This document shows, piece after piece, positions 1 through 11,035 of a DNA stretch of 64,000 nucleotides. The position numbers were made by a program, and so were the translations under genes. Source of the DNA: Pontederia crassipes (Eukaryota > Streptophyta > Magnoliopsida > Commelinales > Pontederiaceae); the NCBI GenBank assembly GCA_030549335.1, contig CM060194.1, forward strand, positions 32,880,171 through 32,944,170, given 5' to 3'. The notes under the pieces were generated by a model. It ran no database searches and was not told the origin of the DNA. It worked only from the letters and a program-made list of their open reading frames with translations. The stretch's first letter is position 1. Each line of letters opens with the position of its first letter.

Positions 1-895
1 AAGGAAATACCAATTAGAAGAAAGTTTAACCAAATCATTCTCCATATATTTAAGGATTAAAACATAAGTGATTCGATTCATCTCAAAGACTCCTCAATCG
101 AGTAAGTCTTAAGTCCACACCCCTCTAAATCTCACAAAATAGATATGGGAGAGATATGAGATGTTAAAAATAAATTCGATTCAAACAGAACATTCATATT
201 CAAAAAATAATCTTTCATCAAAATAAGAGTTCAACAACGTAAAACCAACAAAGAAAGGCTACTCCATTGCTGAACAATTAAACATTATAAAGCCAAAATT
301 TAGAGTACAAAAGATGAGCAAGAAAATAAAACTCTAAAATATGACTCTAGATAGCCACAAGACTCTCTAAATGGATGATTTTCTTCTCAGCTCTGATGAT
401 CCTTTGGTGTGGAAGCAGAGGTCTTTTTATAATTGCCATGACCAACAATCCGAGCGTCAACACGGACCGTATCATTAATGACTTTGGCCGTGTTGATTAA
501 TGTCATGATCACGCGAATCACAGCTCGGCGCGAAAAATCTTCAGATATGAATAACACGGACCGTGTCATCAATGACGGGCCGTGTTGTCTTCTGAAATCA
601 TCGAGAAATCTTATCGTCATTATCTAATGTGGTTTATGTCAAGGCAAAATAGACCGTTTTAATCAGCATGTGATAGAAATTCCTCCGGCCGTGTTGATGG
701 TGACACAACATGGTGAAAAATGGCCCGTGTCATCATAACACGGGCCGTTTTCTTCTCCTGCACAGCACACATCGTGAAAATCACGAAATAAAAAGGAGAA
801 TAATATTCCTATCAGAAAAATAAGATAATTGATGCATGATCATTCAATTTTCAACTTATTAAAGTGCTATAATATACAAAATTGAGCATGCATCA
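1..895 (-). repeat. 3' LTR of the Athila element, truncated by window
   Basis: This stretch matches the LTR at 9467-10664, ending at the same TGCATCA. About 300 bases are missing if the two LTRs were equal in length. It contains a cluster of CACGG-N-CCGTG palindromes at about 460-760. Compared with the other LTR it keeps more intact CpG sites. Confidence 0.9.
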
Positions 896-910
896 CAATC
901 CCCAAGTTTG
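896..910 (-). other. Polypurine tract of the Athila element
   Basis: On the minus strand CAAACTTGGGGATTG lies directly before the 3' LTR. This is the position and sequence type of the plus-strand primer of plant Ty3 elements. Confidence 0.75.
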
Positions 911-1985
911 AATATCTACTTGTCCTCAAGTAAGATTCAAGATAAGATATGATCTTCATCAAATCACGAATACTTTTCTCTTCTCATTTTTTATTTTTCA
1001 TTTATCGCCAAATTACCTCTTCTCTTTCCAAATGATTCCTGCTTCAAAGAATATACGGTGCTAACACCTTTTTAAATCAATAAACAGTTAGTCTCAACTA
1101 TATAGATAAAAGAAGTCTTAATTTTGAATTTATACATATTAAATGAGCTTTTATTTTCTTCGTTTCCTTCATCTTGCTCAAAGTGGTTCACATAGCAGGT
1201 TTTTGATCAACGGATCCCAGACCAATTGGTCTTAGGTCGTCAGGCAAGAATCCCAAACGGATCTAATGGCCCGAACACACTAAGGTGCCATACATAAACA
1301 TTTTATTTAACTTCTTTTTAGAAGTTTTTTTCGCTCAATATATATTTATTCAATAAAAAAGACTGCTTTGGAAAAATTTAGAAGAGACTATCAGATAAAG
1401 ATCGTCAAAGCAAAATAATTCGAATAAGCTCCAACTTCTTTTCCAAAAACCCTATACTAATGCGATAAATGAAAAAAACTTTTGATAAAGAATTTCATAA
1501 GCAAAGAGATGTTCTTGAAACCTTCGATTAAGAACAAGGAAATATAAAAAAAACTCTATGAATAGTGACGAGAGAGATATCTTTCTTTTCATAGTTTGGA
1601 AAATAGATAATCATCTTGATACAAGAAACATGAAATGCATGCGCAACCCCCGAACTTGAAAGAAACACTGTCTCAGTGTTCAACCAGTCGGATGGGTTTG
1701 CGTACATCAAATAACAGACATAACAAAAGATTAAGAGTGAAAGACACAACCCTGTTAATCAAACTCTGGTGGAGGTGGAGATCCAAAGGTGCTATCAACT
1801 AGATATGTAGGAATTTGATGCTGTCGGACTATCTGACGAACATCTCGATCTATCCTGGCGATATCCTCTACAAGGCGATGAAGTAGTGCCCGATCCTCCT
1901 GGGCTGCAACCTACATGCGATTCAATTGATCCATCACTAATAAATGATACCGTGTCTGATCAGTTCGTATAGCATCTATTTGTGT
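911..1985 (-). other. Non-coding 3' region of the Athila element
   Basis: About 1.1 kb lies between the end of the env-position ORF and the polypurine tract. I recognise no protein here. The short open frame at 1528-1749 has no family features. It is probably untranslated sequence of the retrotransposon. Confidence 0.5.
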
Positions 1986-3004
1986 CTACCATGGAGAAAA
2001 GTCAAAAGTAGCAGACGGAGGAGCTGATGTAGGAGGCGGTGGGTAAACTGTCTGAGTCATCTGTGGAGGCTGTGAAGGTGCTGCACCATCCTCTGATGGC
2101 TGGGGTACTAGCTCATCATCAAGTGGCTCCTCGGCGTCAAGTGGAATGGCCAAAGGTGGGAAGTATAACCAATTAGCCCTGCCAAAAGGTGTAATTCTAA
2201 CCCGATTTGCACATGGGATCTTATCAGTTTTGCCTCTAAAAGTAAAGAAGAATCTGTTATTCCTCACTGTGATTAGTCTCATATGAACAGCCTTGCTTCG
2301 ATCAAGGAATGAAGCATTTTTAACCACATTGCATTCTAAGTATAAATTAAAGTGACGTGCAATGGGTGTGACCAAACCTCCGATGACAATGCGACCTTTC
2401 TTCTTCCTCGAATGTTTTTCAAAGTTGTGAGCCAAATATGCTCCAACATTGATCTGCACATTTTCAACCATAGCCCATAAAAAGAGAAGTTCTATTTCGT
2501 TAACAGCTCCTCCGTTGTCTCCTCTTCCACAAATAGTGTTAGACAAAATTCGATGTACATAACAAAATACTGGATTCTGAATCTGACTAGCTTTAGTACG
2601 GGGTGTCAGGTGTGTTCTCAATCACTGGCAAACTGTAAAATTCACAGAACTCTGGTGTAGTCATCGTTGTACATCATGAAAAATATTTGATCAGGTGCTT
2701 CTCTTGCAAAGCTTGTGTGTGTCATCTGAAATGAACTTAGAAATTCCAAAGCCACTCGATCATATGTTGGCCAATTTTTCAGTATAAACTCTGCCATCCC
2801 TATGCGTCCAAAAAGAATCAAAATATCATCAGTAATATTAGTGTCATGCATAAAACAAGGGCAAGCAAATTTGGTGGCCGCTGATTCCATTCGACGAAGC
2901 CTCATCAAAGTGCGGGCATGATCCCCATCTCTGTAATCAACATATGGAGGCCTCGGTACCATGGTAGCCTCGGGGGCATCTAATCTAACCTCCTCAAAAT
3001 CCAT
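1986..3004 (-). pseudogene. Env-position ORF (ATHILA ORF1-like), frameshifted
   Basis: Two consecutive open segments read as one protein. The first (3004-2642) starts MDFEEVRLDAPEATM and includes LEFLSSFQMTHTSF. The second (2621-1986) includes PVFCYVHRILSNTICGRGD and KGRIVIGGLVTPIARHFNLY, and ends in a proline-rich tail. The GRGD and IGGLVTPIA blocks resemble the plant ATHILA ORF-1 family, which lies where retroviruses carry env. A shift at about 2622-2641 breaks the frame. Its function is unknown even in intact members. No clear signal peptide or membrane segment is seen, so calling it an envelope protein would be unsupported. Confidence 0.7.
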
Positions 3005-3029
3005 TCTTTTTGTGCAGGGGTGCTACCAT

Positions 3030-3768
3030 GGTGAGAAAATGGACCGTGTTAGTTTTTCTGACTGCAAGAGAGCACAGATCGTTTATGAGAAACGGTCCAT
3101 TTTAGGAAAAAAATGGTCTGCGTTAAGAGAACGCGGTCCATTTTTTTGTAAGTTCGCGTCAGGAATTTTGAACAACGTCGATGTCATTCGTCGCGAATGG
3201 GGGTTGCCAAAAAGTTGAGAGAAGAAGGCGGCGGATGCAGAAAAAGCCGACGGTCGGTTGGGTCGGTGCAGATGGAGGCGGATGTAGACGGCACCGGGTG
3301 CAGACAACGACGGGCGCGGACGGCGGTGGGGAAGATGACCGGAGACGGGTGTGGGGACGATCCAACACGGGGCGTCTTATAGCAACTCGGGCCGCGTTAT
3401 AAATGTAGGTAGGTGGCGGTTTCGCGAATCCCGGCGCAACACGGACCATTTTACAGTCATGCGGTCCGTGTTTGACTTCTTTGTTGGTACGGTTTCAAGG
3501 AGCAACACGGCTCGTATTGTAGAAACGTGGCCCGTGTTGTTAAAATGCTTGGTAGCTATTTCGCACTTACGTATTTGCACTACACGGCCCGTTTTGTGGA
3601 AACACAGTCCGTGTTTCTTTGAAATTCTGCACAACGAGCAAATTGGTTAGTAACGAGGACACGGCTCGCGGGCCATGTGAAATAAATATTTTTTTCTCTT
3701 TTTTTATTGAAAATAAAGTTTAGATAGAATAGTTCTGATTTATAGACTTCAGCTTGACTTAGTCATAC
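3030..3768. repeat. Array of CACGG-N-CCGTG palindromic motifs between pol and the third ORF
   Basis: This non-coding spacer has repeated forms of ACACGGACCGTGT, often in pairs with 15-25 bases between, for example near 3045, 3095, 3140, 3440, 3465, 3510, 3530, 3590 and 3610. The same motif recurs in the LTRs and in the 5' leader of this element. The short open frames across this stretch are low-complexity by-products. Confidence 0.7.
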
Positions 3769-5289
3769 TCATGGATCAATAAGGATAATAAAATCAACTT
3801 CCTCGTGATGAACACCACCTAGATAGTGTTTAAGACGTTGTTCATTGACTTTGAATTGATGCTTTTTGTCCATGGTGCAAATTTCAACAACTCCAAATGG
3901 TGACGAGGAGACTTTGATGAAAGGGCCCCTCCATATGGATTTAAGTTTACTTAGAAAAAGTCTAAGTCTACTATCATATAGGAGAACTTGTTGACCAGGT
4001 TGAAAATTCCTAGTTTGTATGCGTTAATCATGCCAATATTTTGTGCGCTCCTTATATATTTTGCTATTTTCATAAGCATTACTTCGGGGTTCTTCCAGTT
4101 CATTCAGCTTGAGTAACCTTTCGTTCCCTATTTTTGTAGGCTCAAAATTAAGAAATTTAGTAGCCCAATAAGCATTATGCTCTAGTGCAACAGGTAAATG
4201 ACATGCCTTATCAAATACAAGTCTATATGGCGACATTCCAATAGGAGTTTTAAAGGCAGTACAATAGGCCCGCAAAGCATCATCTAATTTTAAAGACCAG
4301 TCCTTCCTAGAAGAATTCACAGTTTTTTTCCAAAATGTGTTTTATTTCCCTATTAGATATCTCAACTTGATTGCATGTTTGCGCATGATATGGAGTGCTA
4401 AGTTTATGTGTAACTCCAAATTTTGTCAAAGCCTTGCAAATAATTTATTACAAAAATGGGTGCCATTATCACTTATTAAAAAATATTCTTTTTTAAAAAC
4501 TTGACCACCACCTTGCATCATTACTAGGAGAGGCAATGGCCTCTACCCACTTAGATACATAATCTACAGCAATCAAAATGTACTCGTTATGAAATGACTT
4601 AGGGAAGGATCCCATAAAGTCAATTCCCCAAACATAAAAAAATATCACAATATAGCATATTATTATGGGGCATTTCATGAATTTTGGAGATGCTACCAGT
4701 CCTTTGACATTGATCACATGACTTACAGAAAACTTGCGCATCTTTAAAAATGGTGGGCCAATAAAATCCACTTTCCAAGATTTTTGCAGCTGTCCGATTG
4801 AGGCCGAAGTGGCCTCCAGCTTCCTTTGTGTGGCAATGTGTAAGAATGCTTTTGAATTCAAACTCAGGGACGTAATGTCTGATTACTTGATCTGCACAAA
4901 CCTTCAAAAGAAATGGATCTTCCCACAAGTAATGTTTCACATCTGAAAAGAATTTCTTTTTTGTTGTGATGTCCATCCTGTAGGAAGCCAATTCCTGCAA
5001 GAAAATTTGCAAAATCAGCAAACCAAGGTGACTTCTCAATCAATTTTACCTTATCACAAGAGTTGATGAAAAAGATTTTCTCATCTGGAAATTCTTCAAG
5101 TATATCAGTTTCCTCAATTGGAGAAACTTCCAAATGAGACAAATGATCGGCGACGACGTTCTCGGTCCCCTTCTTATCTCTAACCTCTACGCCAAAATCT
5201 TGTAAAAGAAGAATCCACGTGAGTAGTCGAGGTTTGGCTTCCTTTTTTGACATGAGATGTCTTATAGCTGCATGATCAGTGTAAACCAC
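3769..5289 (-). pseudogene. Athila pol: end of RNase H and integrase
   Basis: Reading on the minus strand, the end of RNase H appears as [20 protein letters not shown] and [14 protein letters not shown]. The integrase zinc finger follows (histidines in the [15 protein letters not shown] region, then CKSCDQC), with the catalytic core in [14 protein letters not shown] and [12 protein letters not shown]. The block [20 protein letters not shown] and a GPFIKV C-terminal segment complete it. The reading ends at a TGA at 3769-3771. Frame changes occur near 4320-4500, 4620-4860 and 4860-5040. Integrase would insert the cDNA into the host chromosome, but this copy cannot make a full protein. Confidence 0.9.
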
Positions 5290-6785
5290 AACTTATGAGC
5301 AAATTAAATAAGATCTGAATTTGTCAAAAGCAAAAATGACAGCTAAAAATTCTTTTTCCGTTGTGGCATAATTCATTTGTGTTGGAGTTAGAGTTCGGCT
5401 AGCATAGTAGATGACTCAAAAAATTTTGTCCCGCCTCTGCCCTAATACAGCACCAATGGTTCCATCACTAGCGTCGCACATGAGTTCGAATGGAAGACTC
5501 CAATCAGGGGCTACAATAATAGGAGCAGATGTAAGTTTCTTTTTTAATGTAATAAAAGAAAATATATAATCAGAATTAAAGAGAAAATTAGTGTCCTTAG
5601 CAAGAAAATTGGTGAGTGGTTTGGCTATCTTGAAAAAATCCTTGATAAATTGTCTATAGAATCCAGCATGACCCAAAAAGCTCCGGATAACTTTTACGGA
5701 TGTGGGAGGAGGTAGATTTGCGATTACATCTACCTTGGCCTTGTCTACCTCGATTCCCTTTTCGGAAATCTTATGCCCCAAGACAATGCCTTCCTTCACC
5801 ATGAAGTGACATTTTTCCCAATTTAGTACCAGATTTGTTTCTTTACAACGCTGCAAAATCGAGATTAAATTTTCAAGACAATTATCAAATGTGTTGCCAA
5901 ATAAAGTGAAATCGTCCATATGATTTCAAGAATCTTTTCATTCATATCAGTAAATATTGCTATCATGCATCTTTGAAATATTGCCGGTGCGTTGCAGAGT
6001 CCAAAGGGCATCCTTCGATAGGCCAAAGTTTCGTACGGGCAGGTAAAGGTTGTTTTCTCCTGATCTTGAGGTGCCACAATAATCTGACTGTATCCTGAAT
6101 AACCATCCAGAAAATAATAAAAACTATGTCCTGCTACTCGTTCCAATATTTGATCCATGAATGGTAGAGCGAAGTGATCCTTGCGTGTTGTTTCATTGGG
6201 TTTGCGATAGTCGATACACACACGCCATCTTGTAACTGTCCTGCTAGGTACCAACTCATTTTTCTTCTTAGTAATCACAGTGATGCCCCTTTTTTTGGTA
6301 CTACTTGTACGGGGCTAATCCATGGACTATCAAAGATAGGATAAATGATATCTGCATTGAGAAGTTTGATAACTTCTTTCTTAACTACCTCTTTCACAGT
6401 TGGGTTCAACCTACGCTGAAATTGGGTGCTTGGTTTACTTTTCTCTTCCATCAAGATCTTATGCACATATTGATGGTGATATTCTCTTGATATCATTGAT
6501 GGACCAAGCAATAGCTTTTTTGTGTTTCCTGAGAACCTGTAAAAGTTTGCTTTTCATTATGTCAGTTAATTCAGAAGAAATGATAACAAGGAATGACTCT
6601 TTTTCGAGAAAAGCATATTTGAGATGAGTAGGCAAACTCTTGAGTTTTGAGTTTGGTGGAGGAGATATGTCTAGCTTCTCCAAGATGGATTCCTTGAAAG
6701 GGATTGACTTCTTTGGATCTAAGTCAATTCCTTGTTCAGTGTAATCCATTGAATCTTCACTAGTTGTGTAAGGATCCATTATCAC
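5290..6785 (-). pseudogene. Athila pol: reverse transcriptase and RNase H, broken
   Basis: The N-terminal linker runs from 6785. Reverse transcriptase motifs follow: LLNADIIYPIFDSPWISPVQ, WRVCIDYRKPNETTRKDHF, MPFGLCNAPAIFQRCM and the catalytic MDDF box at about 5910. After these come FLGHAGFYRQFIKDF and an RNase H start with PFELMCDASDGTIGAVLGQ. The frame is broken at about 5920, just before the MDDF box, and again near 6275 and 6460. These breaks separate the catalytic aspartates from the upstream fingers. Confidence 0.9.
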
Positions 6786-6797
6786 CTCCGGTACTAC

Positions 6798-7124
6798 CTA
6801 TCCAAATTTGTCAAAAACATCATCTTCAAAAGTATCAATAGAATAATAAGATGATAAATCTAAAGGTCGTTTGAGAGAGTAAGAAATATTAAAACATAGT
6901 TCTTCATTCTCCACTTTCAAAGTGAGATGTCCCTTTTTGACATCGATCAACGTATTGCCAATAGCGAGAAATGGTCTGCCTAGGATGATGGGTGCTTCGG
7001 CTTCTGAATCTATATCCATGATAATGAAATTTGTTGGGAATGCAAATTTATCAACTTTGACAATAACATCTTCTAAGAGGCCCTTAGGCTTCTGAATGGA
7101 TTGATCCGCGAATTGGAGCATCAC
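6798..7124 (-). pseudogene. Athila aspartic protease region
   Basis: The translation has ADQSIQKPKGLLEDVIVKVD, FIIMDIDSEAEAPIILGRPF and LIDVKKGHLTL. This is the pattern of the retropepsin domain in Athila and Tat elements, where ILGRPFL is the C-terminal flap-side block. The upstream catalytic aspartate region is poorly preserved in the flanking DNA at 7125-7340. The protease normally cleaves the Gag-Pol polyprotein. Confidence 0.8.
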
Positions 7125-7346
7125 CGAAGTATCCTTAAGCTCACCATAACCTAATTTAAAAAAAAATTGAATAAGGCATCAGATTAATACTAGCACCCAA
7201 TTCACATAGTGCTTTGGAATAGAAAAGTTTCCAATAGTGCAGGGGATAGTAAAACTCCCTGGATCCTTTTCTTTTGTCGGCAAATCTCTCTTGCAGACTG
7301 AACAACATTGAGTGGTCAATTTGATCAAGCCCGTCTCCTCAATTCA

Positions 7347-8911
7347 TCATTTATTTGAGAGCACATCCTTCATGAATTTGGCATATATGGGCATCTGTTT
7401 AAGCGCTTCATGAAATAGAATGCTAATATGAATTTGCTTAAAAATTTCCAAAAAATGAGAGAATTGTTGATTTAATTGTTCCTGCCGATATTTTTGAGGA
7501 TATGACAGGTTTCCAAATTTTATAGGAATCTGGTATTTTGTAACCTCCTTTTTGGCTGATGAAGTAGGAGGTTGATCTGAAGATGGCTGATCTGGGGTCT
7601 GAGTTGGTGTTAGTTCTGGTAGCTCCTTACTACTTCTCAATTTGACTACTTTCGCTTCTTCCCTTGGATTCTTCTCTGTATTTCTAGGAAGAGAACCTGA
7701 TTGTCTACCTGCAATCATGTTAGCTAATTGTCCCACCTGATTTTCTATGTTACGAATTGAGGCTTCTTGATTTGTAAATTTGTATCCACCGTTTTGATAA
7801 ACTTAACCGATACATCTTCTAGATTGGATTTTGATTCGGCTTGAGGTTTGTCATCGGTGTGCGGTTGAAAACCTGGTGGTGGAGCACCTCGATGGTGTAC
7901 CCAAGAGTAGTTGGGTTGATTTCTCAACCCAAACCCATAGGTGCCATAATTTCCCCCTTGATTGTTCCTGAAATTATTATTCGATACATAATTAGCATTT
8001 TCAAAAGAAGTGGAAGAGGAAGGATTAGAGTTTGAGACTATTGGGCATTCATAAGTAGAGCGTCCTTCACTACAAAATTCACAAGTTTGTTGTACGGCCT
8101 TAACCGGAGCCTTTTCATTGATGCGACTCATCAATGTCTCCATTTTTTGATTCATGGCTTCTATTTGCGCCATAAGTTAAGTGTTGTCGTCTACCTGATA
8201 GACACTTGTCTTTCGTAGTGGTTCTCTGTTCCTGTTATTTTTCCAATGATTCATAGCAAGATTTTCAATAATATTATAAATCGCTTCAGGAGATTTATCA
8301 TTCATGGAACTTCCTGCAGATGTGTCAATTTTATCTCGTACTGTGAAAGTAGCACCATTATAAAAGAATTGAATTTGTTCATGAAGTGGTACATTATAAG
8401 GAACACGAGATACAAGTTCCTTAAACCTTTCCCATGCTTCATGGTTTCTGAGTCTTGTTAATAGGATGCTTTGACATCAGAGATTAATCGAGCTGCTTTC
8501 TGGGGCGGACAATATTTGTTGATGAATTTTCGCCGCATCTCTATTCAGACCGTGATGGTTCCTTCTGGTAGAGTATGGAGCCAAGTGGCTGCTTTCCCTC
8601 TCAAGGAGAAAGGGAAGAGTCTCAACCTAACTGCATCATCAGAAACATTATGAAATTTAAAAGTAGAACATAATTGAAGAAATTTCCTAACATGCCCAAA
8701 AGGATCTTCATCTTGATTGCCACTAAATTGGTCATTTTGCACCATTTGAAGGGTGTCATGTTGTATTTGACAAATTGGTGTTGATGTCTGGAAGAGTAAT
8801 GCTCCATGGGTCATGATTCATCTGACCAATAGTGTAATCCCTCATCGTCCGATAATTCAAATTTGGATTTTGATTTTCTGGTTATTGTTGTTGTTGTTGA
8901 TTTTCCGCCAT
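7347..8911 (-). pseudogene. Athila gag, broken
   Basis: The likely start is the minus-strand ATG at 8911 (MAEN followed by a glutamine run), which is interrupted by a stop after five glutamines. RTMRDYTIGQMNHDPWSI and the retrotransposon gag core follow: QFSGNQDEDPFGHVRKFLQL and RLRLFPFSLRGKAATWL. A degenerate zinc knuckle, CEFCSEGRSTYECP, has arginine where histidine is expected. The C-terminal part (7736-7347) has ELPELTPTQTPDQPSSDQPP and ends near KFMKDVLSNK. Frames change at about 8545, 8180 and 7740. Gag would form the particle that packages element RNA. Confidence 0.85.
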
Positions 8912-9439
8912 CTCTTTGATCCTTATAAATTTTCTTTGTTGTTTAACAAATTTTTCTATTTCAGGATTGAAGAGAAGTGGTTCCTTCGAGCTTCTAGTGT
9001 TATGTCTCTTTATCGTTTTACTCAAAGATTCCAGAGCGCGATTAAATCAACAACAATTTGAAATAATTATAGAGAAAATCAAATGGCTCAAAAAGATTTA
9101 TTTTTATTTTTTTTTGAAAGGTCGAGATTCGTCATTCTAGAAAAAAAAGAAAATATTTTAGAAAGAACGAAACGCGGGCCGTGTACAGAGAAACACGGAC
9201 CGTGTTCATAAGTGTGGCTACAAAATACGGGCCGTGTATTGTGAATGCGGACTGTGTTTAAGTTGCCTTTAGTTAAAATGGGAGAAAGAAAAATGCGGAC
9301 CGTTTTTAGAAAAATGTGGACTGTTTCGCAAGTGACGACACGGGTTGTTTCCTGAATAGAAGTCCATTTTGATTGCACAGAATACGTCTCAGACAAAGAG
9401 AAAAAATGGTAACGTGTAGTAAGAAAAAGATAGAAAAAG
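8912..9439 (-). other. 5' leader of the Athila element with palindromic motifs
   Basis: This non-coding leader lies between the primer site and gag. It carries variants of the CACGG-N-CCGTG motif at about 9170-9360. No ORF with family features is present. Confidence 0.6.
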
Positions 9440-9457
9440 TCCCCGGCAACGACGTCA
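9440..9457 (-). other. Primer-binding site, tRNA-Asp type
   Basis: On the minus strand TGACGTCGTTGCCGGGGA lies close to the inner end of the 5' LTR. It matches the 3' end complement of plant tRNA-Asp (TGGCGCCGTTGCCGGGGA) at all but two positions. Both differences are transitions. Confidence 0.85.
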
Positions 9458-9466
9458 AAAACTTGA

Positions 9467-10664
9467 TGTTGTTTTTCTATAGAGTAGAAAAGTCCGGCAA
9501 GTATACCGATCGCACAAGTAGTAAAAAGATATCAATCTCACGAGGACTTTTATCTCTCACTCTTACTAGATGAAAATTTTTTAAGAGAAATTAATTATGA
9601 AGATAATTAGAGGAAACAAGAAACAGATCTAAGAAAAAAATACCAATTAGAAGAAATGTTGGTTTTACTAAGCATTCCTCCATTGTTAATCGAGTAAGAA
9701 AATCACATTTGAAGAAAATAATATAAATTAGGACTCTAACCAAATGTCCTGTCTGTTTTATCAATTAAATATTTGAAAAAAGTTTAACCAAATCGTTCTC
9801 CAAATATTTAAGGATTAAAACATAAGTGATTCGATTCATCTCAAAGATTCGTCAATCGAGTAAGTCTAAGTCCACACCCCTCTAAATCTCACAAAGGAGA
9901 TAGGGGAGAGATATGAGATGTTAAAAATAAATTCGATTCAAACAGAACATTCATATTCAGAAAATAATCTTTCATCAAAATAACAGTGAAGTTCAACAAC
10001 ATAAAACCAACAAAGAAAGATTACTCCATTGCTGAAGAATTAAACATTATAAAGCTAAAATTTAAAGTACAAAGGATGAGCAAGAAAATAAAACTCTAAA
10101 ATATGATTCTAGACAAAGTAGCCACAAGACTCTCTAAATGGATGATTTTCTTCTCAGCTCTGATGATCCTTTGGTGTGGAAGCAGAGGTCTTTTTATAAT
10201 CGCCGTGACCAACAATCTGAGTGTCGACACGAACCGTGTCATTAATGACATGGGCCATGTTGAATAATGTCATGATCATGCAAATCACAACTCGACGTGG
10301 AAAATCTTCAGATATGAATAACACGGACCATGTCATCAATGACATGGGTCATGTTGTCTTCTGAAATCATCGAGAAATATTCTCGTCATTATCTAACGTG
10401 GTCCGTTTTAAGGCAAAATGAACCTTTTTAATCAGCACGTGACAGAAATTTCCCCGGCCGTGCTGATGGTGACGCGACATGATGAAAAATGGCTCGTGTC
10501 ATCGTAACATGGGCCGTTTTCTTCTCCTGCACAGCACACATCGTGAAAATCACAGAATAAAAAGGAGAATAATATTCCTATTAGAAAAATAAGACAATTG
10601 ATGCATGATCATTCAATTTTCAACTTATTAAAGTTCTATAATATACAAAATTGAGCATGCATCA
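9467..10664 (-). repeat. 5' LTR of the Athila element, about 1.2 kb
   Basis: On the plus strand it begins TGTTGTTTTTC and ends GCATGCATCA, so it has TG...CA ends. The primer site lies nine bases inside it. The section from about 9640 matches window positions 1-895. Compared with that copy, many CpG positions have become TpG or CpA. Confidence 0.88.
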
Positions 10665-11035
10665 ATCGAAAAAGCATTGCAATGCTTGCAACTCTAGTTA
10701 CGCGTCGACAATAGTCGACGCTACAACAACATTAACATCTCTCGCGTATTTCCACTTCATCGCGTGCAATAATAGTGACTAATTAACGTCATTATGCGCC
10801 TCCTATAGCATCCATATCATGAAACACTATAGGGCAAAAGAAATGTTGACTTAACTTAGCCTCAAGGAAATAAGAGAAATGTTAATGTGATGCTATTGAG
10901 AGGCAAGTAGCGTCTTCGATGCGTGACTCAACTTAGACGCTATAAGGATGTTCGTGATGTTGACTTAGCATCACTAAGGATTGTGACACTATATTTCGTC
11001 GCTACTCGACAATTTTCTTATAGCGTTTTTCCAGG
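10665..11035. mobile_element. Fragment of a CACTA-like element end
   Basis: The right edge reads AATTTTCTTATAGCG, a degraded form of the CACTA terminus TTTTCTTGTAGTG. The body has repeated short words such as GACGCTA, TAGCGTC and CGTCGC, as in CACTA subterminal arrays. Its left side is cut at the Athila LTR and its right side touches chromovirus integrase sequence. No second terminal repeat is present, so the class is tentative. Confidence 0.4.

Larger units (their letters stand above)
1..10664 (-). mobile_element. Athila-type Ty3/gypsy LTR retrotransposon, left end beyond window
   Basis: The order on the minus strand is 5' LTR (9467-10664), primer-binding site, gag, protease, reverse transcriptase, RNase H, integrase, an env-position ORF, polypurine tract and 3' LTR (1-895, cut by the window edge). 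The two LTRs match closely and both finish with the same TGCATCA end. The tRNA-Asp-type primer site, the TTGGGGA polypurine tract and the third ORF are hallmarks of the Athila lineage. All ORFs carry frameshifts or stops, so the copy looks dead. Its target duplication cannot be tested because the left end is missing. Confidence 0.9.

Noticed and set aside
1..900. Possible retroviral or viral integrant
   Set aside because: The domain order, tRNA-Asp primer site and ATHILA-type third ORF fit an endogenous plant Ty3 retrotransposon. No movement or coat protein of a plant virus is seen.
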